Below are positions 1-6,639 of a DNA stretch of 6,822 nt, piece by piece (position 1 is the first letter of the stretch; each line of letters opens with the position of its first letter). This stretch comes from Bacteroidales bacterium (lineage in GTDB: Bacteria > Bacteroidota > Bacteroidia > Bacteroidales > JAOZMU01), in NCBI GenBank assembly GCA_029934165.1, contig JAOZMU010000184.1, positions 1-6,822 of the forward strand, in the 5' to 3' direction. Under the pieces are notes generated by a model that did no database searches, was not told the DNA's origin, and saw nothing but the letters and a program-made list of their open reading frames with translations. The position numbers and the translations under genes were made by a program.

Positions 1-50
1 AAAACGCAAGGCACGAGGCAACTACAAGCGGAAAGCCCGAAGCCGCCCAT
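1..50. other. G+C-rich patch at window edge
   Basis: 29 of the first 50 bases are G or C, clearly above the AT-rich remainder of the window. GCGG (28-31) and CCGC (43-46) can pair around an 11-base loop. It could be the end of a dispersed repeat or of a structured element whose body lies outside the window. I see no tRNA fold and no open frame that runs on into the window. Confidence 0.3.
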
Positions 51-82
51 AAAAATATTTTTTTATGAATAAACCTTGTATT

Positions 83-178
83 AGTAAAATGAATTTAATA
101 AAGTAAGCCATTAAAATTCCTAACTAAAACTAAATCAGGCGTAAGCAAAATTATTAATTATTAATTTTCCATTACTTA
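83..178 (+). repeat. 96-bp inverted repeat, left copy
   Basis: Bases 83-178 are the exact reverse complement of 2219-2314, with no mismatch over 96 positions; pairing breaks at 82/2315 and 179/2218. The copies enclose 2,040 bases holding the SPFH and DUF697 genes. The copy contains a 22-base AT-only near-palindrome (147-168) with one A-A mismatch. No transposase or clear target-site duplication is visible. It may be a non-autonomous dispersed element, a recombination scar, or one arm of an invertible segment. Confidence 0.95.
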
Positions 179-226
179 GACATTATTATTTGTGATTTGC
201 CTAATATTAACCTAGCATTTATACAA

Positions 227-286
227 CAAAACTCCAAAAACAACATCTGCAATACAATGATACAGAAATTATTTTTCGGAGTTTTG
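227..286. other. Long bulged hairpin
   Basis: Bases 227-240 (nine bases CAAAACTCC, then five A) pair with 272-286 (five T, an unpaired C at 277, then GGAGTTTTG), giving a 14-bp stem with a single bulge and a 31-base loop. It lies about 100 bases past the stop of the DUF697 gene. The long loop makes it a poor intrinsic terminator; it could be a structured 3' tail, a small RNA or an element end. Confidence 0.4.
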
Positions 287-357
287 ATTCCGTAAGTGCC
301 TGTGATAAATATTTAATATTCGACTGAAAAACAGCTGCAAATAGCAAAAATGATACA

Positions 358-386
358 GACTAATTTAGTCTTTGTTCTAACAAAGA
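358..386 (-). terminator. Possible 3' hairpins after DUF697 gene
   Basis: Two palindromes lie immediately after the stop codon. Bases 369-376 (TCTTTGTT) match 379-386 (AACAAAGA), and 358-370 is GACTAA-T-TTAGTC; they share two bases, so the stems would compete. On the minus strand no clean T-run follows the hairpins, so termination is only a possibility; processing or 3'-end protection is another. Confidence 0.25.
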
Positions 387-388
387 AT

Positions 389-955
389 TTATTTTTTCTT
401 CTCTGTTTTTTTCTCTGCTTTCTTCTCTACTTTCTTCTCCGCTTTCTTTTCTTCTTTGCTGTCCTTATCGTCTTTGTGCTTATCGGCTACAATTTTTTCG
501 CCATCTTTGAATTCTTTCTCAAAGTCGGAGCGAATCAAGTCTGGGTCAAAATCAAGGAAAGTTCCGCCAGATTCAAAGTGCCTAATAAAAACACGCCCAA
601 TTGCATGAGTTGCAGCTCCCGAATAAAGAGACATAGTTGTCATTCCAAGAACAGTTCCAACGTAAGGTACAATTTTAAAAATGCTAGCAATTATACCAGT
701 CGTACTATTTGCTGCAAGACCGTAAACGAGCGAACTAATCAGGGATTTACCAAGGTTTTTGTAGAAACGCACTTGATAAAGTTTTGATAATTCACCAAGC
801 ATAAGTAGTTGGTCTCCAGTAACAGCGGCAAGGTCTACAAGTGGGAGAGGAACTAGCCCAATGCCCATAGAGATAAATGTATGTTTGCGAACGGCTCTAC
901 TAGCTTTCTGATAGCGTTCGACTTGAGTCAACTCTTTTTTTTCTTTGTCAGTCAT
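389..955 (-). CDS. DUF697 family membrane protein
   Basis: The 188-residue protein matches the DUF697 pattern: a short charged N-terminus, an amphipathic RYQKA segment (14-18), a hydrophobic stretch with GIGLVPLPLVD (31-41), a second hydrophobic region around 72-120, then the conserved-looking tail GGTFLDFDPDLIRSDF (130-145). Residues 157-188 are almost only Lys, Glu, Asp and Ala, with EKK(A/V/T) repeats, and are probably disordered and cytoplasmic. DUF697 domains are membrane proteins, sometimes tied to GTPases; no GTPase motif is present here. I chose the ATG at 955: the longer frame starts with TTG at 1006 and adds 17 residues unlike the family, whereas the ATG has an A-rich leader. It follows the SPFH gene by 89 bases on the same strand and is probably cotranscribed with it. 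The biochemical function is unknown. Confidence 0.8.
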   Translation of the reverse strand: MTDKEKKELTQVERYQKASRAVRKHTFISMGIGLVPLPLVDLAAVTGDQLLMLGELSKLYQVRFYKNLGKSLISSLVYGLAANSTTGIIASIFKIVPYVGTVLGMTTMSLYSGAATHAIGRVFIRHFESGGTFLDFDPDLIRSDFEKEFKDGEKIVADKHKDDKDSKEEKKAEKKVEKKAEKKTEKKK

Positions 956-1044
956 ATTTTTTAATTTTTGGAAAATTATTATTAAAGGGTTTATAAGGTA
1001 ATTCAAAATAAATGAATTTTGTAAAAAAAGAAAAAATACTAGTA

Positions 1045-1998
1045 TTAATCACCACCGTTATTTACTGATGGATTGTCGTCTCCAGCACTTAAAATAATTG
1101 GCAATTTGTTATCTGTTCCTATTAAAATAATTTTTGAATTAGGCGATTTTGCAAGTTGTTCGGTAACCTCTAATCCTCGCCATTTCATAATATCTATTTT
1201 AGAGAGTTTGGTAAATTGCTCAATACCATTGGCTTCAATACGTTTGCGTTCAGCTTCTTTTTCTGCAACTTGTATTCTAAAGTCAAACTCAAGTTGCTTT
1301 TGTTCTTGTACGAGCTTATTTTCAATTGCGTCTTTTATACTAACAGGAAGTTCAATTTTTCGTATCAGAATCTTATTAAATTCAATATGTTTATCCGATA
1401 TTTCGAGGCGAATCTTTTCATACAAAGAGTATTGAATCTCATCACTTTTTTCACGATACAAGTCTTCTTGCGTATTTGTGCCAATTATAGCACGTATATT
1501 TGCCTGAGCCATCGGAATTATTACTTGCCCTACGTAATCATGTCCAACTTCTTGGTGCAGTAGTGATAATTCTACCTTTCCATTGTTTGTGTATTCCAAA
1601 TTTGGTCGGTATAAAACAGAATAGTCAACATTGATTATAAGCCCGTCTTTACTAAGTACATGGACAGTGTCTCGCTCTTCCTGATAGCGTGTGTTGTATA
1701 TGTATATCTTATCCCATGGTAAAATCATGTGGAACCCTTCGGGATAATACATTTCTAATTGAGTACCACCACCAAACCGCTTGAATAATACACCACGTTC
1801 TCCTGGCATAATCGTAATAGAAATAGATTGCCAGAAAAATACCATGAACAGTATTAGGAGGAGTGAGGCAATCATAAAATGAAAGAAATATTTTTTAAAC
1901 CAAGCATTAAAACTTTTTGATGAAAGAGCTACGTAGTTATCATCATTTTTTTTCGGAATATCTTTTGAGTTTTTATCTTTATCTTTGTTTTTTTTCAT
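1045..1998 (-). CDS. SPFH/Band 7 (prohibitin-like) membrane protein
   Basis: The 317-residue protein has a very Lys/Asp-rich N-terminus (1-20), one membrane helix (about 38-57) and then an SPFH domain (about 60-225) opening with IMPGERGVLFKRFGG and YYPEGFHMILPW, the usual start of this fold. A charged helical stretch (about 225-260, rich in Lys, Glu, Gln and Ala) should form the coiled coil by which these proteins oligomerise. The end, with KWRGLEVTEQLAKSPNSKII (272-291), is typical of prohibitin-like members. Known SPFH proteins form ring- or cage-like membrane scaffolds and several bind the FtsH protease; no protease is encoded here. The ATG at 1998 has an A-rich leader. The gene leads a probable pair with the DUF697 gene, and both sit between perfect 96-bp inverted repeats. 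The specific role is not visible. Confidence 0.88.
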   Translation of the reverse strand: MKKNKDKDKNSKDIPKKNDDNYVALSSKSFNAWFKKYFFHFMIASLLLILFMVFFWQSISITIMPGERGVLFKRFGGGTQLEMYYPEGFHMILPWDKIYIYNTRYQEERDTVHVLSKDGLIINVDYSVLYRPNLEYTNNGKVELSLLHQEVGHDYVGQVIIPMAQANIRAIIGTNTQEDLYREKSDEIQYSLYEKIRLEISDKHIEFNKILIRKIELPVSIKDAIENKLVQEQKQLEFDFRIQVAEKEAERKRIEANGIEQFTKLSKIDIMKWRGLEVTEQLAKSPNSKIILIGTDNKLPIILSAGDDNPSVNNGGD

Positions 1999-2139
1999 TT
2001 TAGTAATGTTTAGATTTTTCGATCAACATATCTAATTAAGAATTAAAAATTGGTTGTCTCTTGAAAATAAGAATTTTATGCAATCTGAAAAGTAAATAAT
2101 TTAACTTAATTTGATATAAGTACTCGTATAAATGTTATA

Positions 2140-2152
2140 AGGTCTAAGACCT
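2140..2152. promoter_or_regulatory. 13-base palindrome upstream of SPFH gene
   Basis: AGGTCT-A-AGACCT is a perfect palindrome about 140 bases upstream of the SPFH start. Read on the plus strand it is followed by ATTTTTAT, so it resembles a weak plus-strand terminator, yet no plus-strand gene ends here. It could be an operator for the SPFH-DUF697 pair. The assignment rests on symmetry and position only. Confidence 0.25.
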
Positions 2153-2218
2153 ATTTTTATGAAACGTTTAAGCTGTGAATTAACAACTTAGGTTAATAAA
2201 AAAGCGTAAGAACTTTTG

Positions 2219-2314
2219 TAAGTAATGGAAAATTAATAATTAATAATTTTGCTTACGCCTGATTTAGTTTTAGTTAGGAATTTTAATGGCTTACTTTATT
2301 AAATTCATTTTACT
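2219..2314 (-). repeat. 96-bp inverted repeat, right copy
   Basis: This is the exact reverse complement of 83-178. Its right end reaches into the exporter gene: it includes the whole TAA stop (2310-2312) and two bases of the last Lys codon. The exporter is not visibly truncated, as the usual ATPase end is complete and is followed by a short Lys-rich tail. The copy therefore either arose with the 3' end of this gene or inserted exactly at it. Confidence 0.95.
2229..2250 (-). terminator. AT-only near-palindrome after exporter gene
   Basis: These 22 bases fold on themselves with a single A-A mismatch, and on the minus strand they end in AATTTT. They lie 60-80 bases past the exporter stop, inside the repeat copy; the same palindrome occurs in the left copy at 147-168. 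Being free of G and C, the stem is weak, so this is only a possible transcription end for the exporter operon. Confidence 0.25.
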
Positions 2315-3983
2315 TATCGGATTTCTTCTTTTTTTGTTCGATAATTTCGCCAATTTTCCCTTCGCGCATAACTACAATTCTATTTGCAATATGTTGATAA
2401 TGATCATCGTGTGTAACTGCAATAATTGTTTTCCCGCCTGCTTGCAGTTCTGGTAAAATACTCTCATAGAAAAACTTGCGAAATTGTGGGTCTTGGTCTG
2501 CGGCAACCTCGTCAAAAACAAAAATGTCTTTATCTTCAAGAAACGCTATCAGCATAGCCAGACGTTTTCGTTGTCCTGTTGAAAGTCTAAGGTTGTTAAA
2601 TTTGCCATTTTTATACTGTGTTTTTTCTGCCAATTCGAGTAGGCGTAATAATTCATTAATACGCTTTTTGTCGATTACTTCAAGACCGTAAATTTTATCG
2701 AATAGATGAAAATCAGTAAATATTAAGGAAAAAAGTTCGCGAAAATCATCGTTATATGTATTGATAACCTTGTTATCATCTACGTATATATCTCCGGTAC
2801 TGGGATATAATCCTGTTAAAATTTTAAGCAAAGTCGATTTACCACTACCGTTTCCACCCATAATAAAAAGTATCTCTCCTTTATAGACACTTAAATTAAT
2901 AGGACCTAATTTGTAAGCTGTGTTTTTTGTATTGTCTTTGTACTCGAATTCAATATTGCTTAGTTTTATTTCTTTATTAAAATCAGCAGTAATAATTTCA
3001 TCGGTGTAAACATAATCGTTGTCGTTCAGATTTTCCAGCATTTCTTCGCTGAGACTTTCTTCCAAATCAATTTCCAATTTTTGCAAATTGTTTGCTGCGG
3101 TGTTACCCATCGAATATGTTGGGATAGAGCCAACTATAGAACCAATAGGACCGATGATGAAGAGAACAGATGCTGTGATTTTCATTATCGTATCCGAGTA
3201 GGATTCAACAAAAAGTGGCATAATGAAAACTATCACTGCTATCAGAATGTAGAAAATGCTTTGAGAAAATACAGCGTTGGAGTTGAAAATAGCGGTAACT
3301 TTTATTTTTAGTTTTTTTACTTCCTGTGCGCTTTTTTTGTAGTCGGCAAAAATATCATCGTTTTTTTTCTGGTTCACCTTTATTTCCTTGAACCCCATAA
3401 TAATATGTTCAAGTTTACGAAAAAATCCTAACTCAACGTCTAGTGTTTTCTGTAAAACTCGCATCACATCTTTTCGTTTTACTTCGTAAGCCAAGGCTGC
3501 ACCTACTGCACCAAGTAATATAATGAAAAATGCTGATGTAGAGATTGTTATAACATAAATACTGCTAAAAAACAGCATAATAAACGATTGTAACGAGGAA
3601 ACAACAATTGGAGCTGTGGACGATAATTGGTTGGCATCTTTTGTGAGCCGGCTGTAAATATCTGTGCCGCCGAGTCTTTCGATGGTTTCGAGGTTCGTGT
3701 GTCGGATTTTGTTCGCTGTCCGTACACGGATTTTTTCAATTACATTTTCAACAATCATCGTTGTTTTATTCAAAATATATTTTTGCGAAAGTATAAACAA
3801 CACAATAGCAACCATATAGATTAAAAAGAAACGAGTATTAGCCTCTTCATTAGTTACGTTTTCTGCGGCAGAGTTTATCACTGCAAGAATCATGGCATTA
3901 GAAATCCCGGAGATTAATGCCATAAATATTAGAAATTTTAGCGAAGAACCAATTTCACGGCGTACTAAATGTATTAAAAACAT
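2310..3983 (-). CDS. Cyclic-peptide/siderophore export ABC transporter (PvdE/SyrD-like)
   Basis: The 557-residue fused exporter has six predicted membrane helices (about residues 12-290) and a C-terminal ATPase. Visible ATPase motifs are Walker A GGNGSGKST (376-384), signature LSTGQ (467-471), Walker B IFVFDE with catalytic Glu492, D-loop AADQDP (494-499) and switch His525. FTDFHLFD (422-429) sits where most ABC proteins have the Q-loop; this and AADQDP are hallmarks of the PvdE/SyrD/YojI class, which exports cyclic peptides, lipopeptides or siderophore precursors across the inner membrane. As a half-transporter it should act as a homodimer. Its ATG lies six bases after the binding-protein/OmpA gene, so the two are almost surely cotranscribed. 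The stop codon falls inside the right inverted repeat. No NRPS or peptide precursor is present in the window, so the substrate cannot be named. Confidence 0.9.
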   Translation of the reverse strand: MFLIHLVRREIGSSLKFLIFMALISGISNAMILAVINSAAENVTNEEANTRFFLIYMVAIVLFILSQKYILNKTTMIVENVIEKIRVRTANKIRHTNLETIERLGGTDIYSRLTKDANQLSSTAPIVVSSLQSFIMLFFSSIYVITISTSAFFIILLGAVGAALAYEVKRKDVMRVLQKTLDVELGFFRKLEHIIMGFKEIKVNQKKNDDIFADYKKSAQEVKKLKIKVTAIFNSNAVFSQSIFYILIAVIVFIMPLFVESYSDTIMKITASVLFIIGPIGSIVGSIPTYSMGNTAANNLQKLEIDLEESLSEEMLENLNDNDYVYTDEIITADFNKEIKLSNIEFEYKDNTKNTAYKLGPINLSVYKGEILFIMGGNGSGKSTLLKILTGLYPSTGDIYVDDNKVINTYNDDFRELFSLIFTDFHLFDKIYGLEVIDKKRINELLRLLELAEKTQYKNGKFNNLRLSTGQRKRLAMLIAFLEDKDIFVFDEVAADQDPQFRKFFYESILPELQAGGKTIIAVTHDDHYQHIANRIVVMREGKIGEIIEQKKKKSDK

Positions 3984-3989
3984 AGTAGG

Positions 3990-6509
3990 TTATTTATGAT
4001 TATTTTTTTGCTTATAAATAAGCCTTGATTTTATTGTGTCTTTTTCTGTGATGATTTTACAATCGTATTCTCCATACGGAATAGAGTCTTTTTCGGGCGA
4101 GAATTTGACAATATGTAATCCACGTTCGTGATATTTTTCATCTACAAGAACCTTTATCATTTTATCAGCATTTCTTTTTATGCCATACAATTCAACTTTT
4201 ATATATTTCTGATTCAATGTATCTGGGATATAGTATAAAATTTCAGGCGTAAAAATAGTACTCCAAATAATTTCGGTCTCCTTATGTGATTGTGGTCTAT
4301 AAATAACTCTTGATTTTATTGTGTCTAGTCCTGCAATGATTCGACAAAAATACTCTCCATAAGGGATTTTATCTTTTTTAGGCGAGAATTTAACTGTATA
4401 TAATCCACGCTCGTGAGAATTTTTAGGAACTAAAACTTTCCTAATTGTTTCTTCTTTATTGGTATCTAACAATTCTATTTTTACTAGTTTATAGTTGTGT
4501 AAATTTGGCAAATAGTATGTAATTATTGGCTCATTAATTATATCTGAAATAATTTCATAATTTCTCGGAGACAACAATTTGAATACTGTACGTCGGTTTT
4601 TTGCTCGCCCTTCTTCTGTAGCGTTTGGCATAACAGAATCTTTGTCATACTTACCAACAATTACAAAACGATTTTTGTCAAAATCGTGCTCTGTCATAAA
4701 GTATGTTCGCACAGACTCAGCTCTTCTTTTAGAGAGAGTTGTGTCATTTATCTCTTCGGATGAGTCTGTGTTTCCATCAATCCTAATACGCAAGTTTTTG
4801 AATATTTGCGCAACTTCGACAATCATGTCAATCGTTGCCCTAGCTTTTGGCGAAAGGTAGGCAGAACCATATTTAAACGTAACACTAACCTCTGCTGACG
4901 ACAATGCAAGCGTGTTCAGGTCTTCGTTAGTCGGCGACATAAAAGTCATTTCGCTCTCTCCTTTGTGTTCTATTCCTGGTAATTTTTGCTTAGAAATAAG
5001 GAAAAAAGTACTCACATCTCGCCATTCCGGACAAACAGGTACACCAAGCATCTCAAAGGTTTTTAATTTATCAATGTAATAGTTACGCATCATGGAGAAA
5101 ATTTTTCCGCCAGTAATCCCCTGATAGCTACCTTTTACATTAAAGAAATTTTCATTGTCGCCCAACGTACATAACCGAACTTTATCAAGCATACCTTGAC
5201 ATTGGTTTTCAGTTATCTCGTATTCGGAACTTCGGAATAGCACTTTTCGGTTTATTTTAGCCATATCAGATTCGCCAATAATGTCAATAATTGCATTAAC
5301 CAAAGAATCTTTATGAAAATAGTCTTGATACTTAATAGTTTTTAGTTTTTCCTTAACAGTATCATTTGCAACAGAATTTATAATCTGAAATGGTTTTTTA
5401 TCTATTTTCCAACGACTCCATTTTCTTAATATCTTGTTAGATATGCCTGCTTTATTATATTTTTCAAGCTCTTTATATGAAAGAATTTTTGATAGTTCGT
5501 CATTCAATTCCGATACTTCGTTAAATTCCTTGCCTTTTAATTTCGCTAATTTATTAATAATAGTTGTGTCTAACTTGATTCGTGAATCTGTTCGAAAACC
5601 TTGCAATTTTGATTCAGTAAATTCATACCGTTGAAATTTATTAAATCCTGTATGTAAAATTTTTAGTGCTTTTTTTTCATGTTCTTTTTTTTGAAGAATC
5701 TCAGAAACTCCTATAAACCAGCCCGTGATTAATTTTGCTAAAATCTCTTTATTTTTGCGGATGTACTCTTTTTTTGCAAAAAACACATCTGCGACAACAT
5801 TGCTCGCATAGCGTGTACTTAGAAGCACACGAGAACCCTCGACTTCGTTAAGGCACATTTCATCTTCGGGACTCCAAACAGCAGCTGCACTAAAATAGCC
5901 TGCAATAAATCCTTTTGTTGGTCCAAATTTATCTTGCATTGACCACAAATTAACCATTGAATAACTAATAGATGCAGCATTAAGTGCCCACATTAGCAAA
6001 GTTTGACTTGATGAGTTGGCAGTAAATGCAACATGTTTTCCTATCAAATCGGGTATGCTTTTTATGTCTTTTGTGGCGACAATAACATCGCCACCACGCG
6101 ACCAATCGGATTGAAAAATCACTTTGGGTTTATATTTCCAATATAAAGAATCAATACTCAGCTGAACTGGAAAGGCATCAACAGTAGTCCAAAGTAAATG
6201 TATTTCATCATTTATCCACTTTTCTTGCAGTGTTTCGAAGTTATCATCTAAAACAAATTCAACACAAAAGCCATACTCCTTGTAAAACCGCGATTTTATT
6301 GTGTCTGCGTCAAAACCTTCATTGAAATACTGACCCCCAAGATAACCAGCCCAAGTAGTTACTCCGATACGAATTGTATCTATCTCAATTATATTCTGCG
6401 TTTCATCTTTAATTGCTTGGGAAAGTTTTGAGACCCAATATATTGCACCAATGATAACAAACACTGAAATGTAAACGAGTAATCTAAAATATTTCTTCTT
6501 TATGTTCAT
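3990..6509 (-). CDS. Membrane-anchored substrate-binding/OmpA fusion with two Ig-like repeats
   Basis: In order (839 residues): a basic N-terminus and one membrane helix (about 7-26) with no lipobox and no clear cleavage site; a NitT/TauT (NMT1/SsuA-like) binding domain (about 45-300) with IRIGVTTWAGY, GGDVIVA (139-145), DLIGKHVAF (154-162) and DVFFAKKEYI (241-250); an unassigned region (about 300-535); an OmpA C-like domain (about 540-642) with GNTD including Asp582, LSKRRAESV and GRAKNRR, the residues that hold peptidoglycan diaminopimelate; and two 95-residue repeats (650-839). The protein should sit in the periplasm between inner membrane and wall. Start choice: the longer frame begins with GTG at 6590 and adds 27 aromatic-rich residues, while the ATG at 6509 directly precedes a normal anchor and has an A-rich leader. 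It is first in an operon with the exporter. No importer permease is present, so simple uptake is doubtful. The ligand is unknown. Confidence 0.82.
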   Translation of the reverse strand: MNIKKKYFRLLVYISVFVIIGAIYWVSKLSQAIKDETQNIIEIDTIRIGVTTWAGYLGGQYFNEGFDADTIKSRFYKEYGFCVEFVLDDNFETLQEKWINDEIHLLWTTVDAFPVQLSIDSLYWKYKPKVIFQSDWSRGGDVIVATKDIKSIPDLIGKHVAFTANSSSQTLLMWALNAASISYSMVNLWSMQDKFGPTKGFIAGYFSAAAVWSPEDEMCLNEVEGSRVLLSTRYASNVVADVFFAKKEYIRKNKEILAKLITGWFIGVSEILQKKEHEKKALKILHTGFNKFQRYEFTESKLQGFRTDSRIKLDTTIINKLAKLKGKEFNEVSELNDELSKILSYKELEKYNKAGISNKILRKWSRWKIDKKPFQIINSVANDTVKEKLKTIKYQDYFHKDSLVNAIIDIIGESDMAKINRKVLFRSSEYEITENQCQGMLDKVRLCTLGDNENFFNVKGSYQGITGGKIFSMMRNYYIDKLKTFEMLGVPVCPEWRDVSTFFLISKQKLPGIEHKGESEMTFMSPTNEDLNTLALSSAEVSVTFKYGSAYLSPKARATIDMIVEVAQIFKNLRIRIDGNTDSSEEINDTTLSKRRAESVRTYFMTEHDFDKNRFVIVGKYDKDSVMPNATEEGRAKNRRTVFKLLSPRNYEIISDIINEPIITYYLPNLHNYKLVKIELLDTNKEETIRKVLVPKNSHERGLYTVKFSPKKDKIPYGEYFCRIIAGLDTIKSRVIYRPQSHKETEIIWSTIFTPEILYYIPDTLNQKYIKVELYGIKRNADKMIKVLVDEKYHERGLHIVKFSPEKDSIPYGEYDCKIITEKDTIKSRLIYKQKNNHK
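3993..4562 (-). repeat. Two tandem 285-bp (95-residue) coding repeats
   Basis: Residues 650-744 and 745-839 of the fusion protein are copies with a 95-residue period. Both carry YY(L/I)P, VK(I/V)EL-like strands, HERGL, VKFSP, IPYGEY and DTIKSR. From HERGL to the end, 29 of 46 aligned positions are identical. The strand pattern resembles FlgD-type Ig domains and the C-terminal sorting fold of type IX secretion; that link is my inference. They look like recently duplicated binding or spacer domains. Confidence 0.85.
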
Positions 6510-6631
6510 TTGATAATTTTTGTAATTGCTCACAAATAAGTAAAAGTACTCACGAAAATATAACAAACTTCTCCAAAACCAACTAAACACCCAAAAAGTT
6601 CCGTTTGGATAGTTTCTTATGAAAAGTTTAA

Positions 6632-6639
6632 CAAAGATA
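6632..6639 (-). promoter_or_regulatory. Candidate Bacteroidota -7 promoter box
   Basis: The minus strand reads TATCTTTG, an exact fit to the TAnnTTTG core of Bacteroidota housekeeping promoters. It lies 123 bases upstream of the preferred ATG of the binding-protein/OmpA gene, predicting a transcript start near 6626. The upstream TTG element is not at the usual distance: the nearest TTG (6652-6654) leaves only 12 bases. It is the best candidate for the two-gene exporter operon. Confidence 0.4.

Larger units (their letters stand above)
1..388. other. Gene-free left flank
   Basis: I find no convincing coding sequence here. From left to right it holds a short G+C-rich patch (1-50), one copy of a 96-base inverted repeat (83-178), a long bulged hairpin (227-286) and two small palindromes just past the stop codon of the DUF697 gene (358-386). 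The forward frame that opens at 350 only mirrors the Lys-rich tail of the DUF697 gene and is not a gene. The stretch is best read as the 3' flank of the SPFH-DUF697 pair. Confidence 0.7.
1999..2309. other. Gap between the two gene pairs
   Basis: This AT-rich stretch must hold the promoter of the SPFH-DUF697 pair and the end of the exporter transcript. I find no exact TAnnTTTG core on the minus strand; TATGTTG at about 2025-2031 is the nearest and has no good TTG partner. A 13-base palindrome lies at 2140-2152 and most of the right inverted-repeat copy fills 2219-2309. No small gene is supported. Confidence 0.5.

Noticed and set aside
151..168. TTATTAATTATTAATT as a microsatellite or CRISPR-like array
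   Set aside because: Only two short AT units are present, with no spacers; it is part of the near-palindrome inside the 96-bp repeat.
350..787. Forward frame of 145 codons rich in Phe and Leu
   Set aside because: It is antisense to the DUF697 gene; its Phe/Leu run is the complement of the Lys/Glu-rich tail, and it matches no family.
956..1006. TTG start adding 17 residues to the DUF697 protein
   Set aside because: The extension does not look like the family, uses a rare start and overlaps a small AT hairpin (1004-1021); the ATG at 955 has an A-rich leader and precedes the domain directly.
1004..1021. CAAAAT/ATTTTG hairpin between the SPFH and DUF697 genes as a terminator
   Set aside because: The stem is nearly all AT, has no T-run after it on the minus strand, and would split a likely operon.
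2697..2720. Asp in place of the Q-loop Gln in the exporter ATPase (FTDFHLFD)
   Set aside because: This is normal for the PvdE/SyrD class and is not a sign of a damaged enzyme.
6510..6590. GTG start adding 27 residues to the binding-protein/OmpA fusion
   Set aside because: It would place an odd aromatic-rich segment before a normal membrane anchor; the ATG at 6509 gives a typical basic-plus-hydrophobic N-terminus. The candidate promoter allows either, so some doubt remains.
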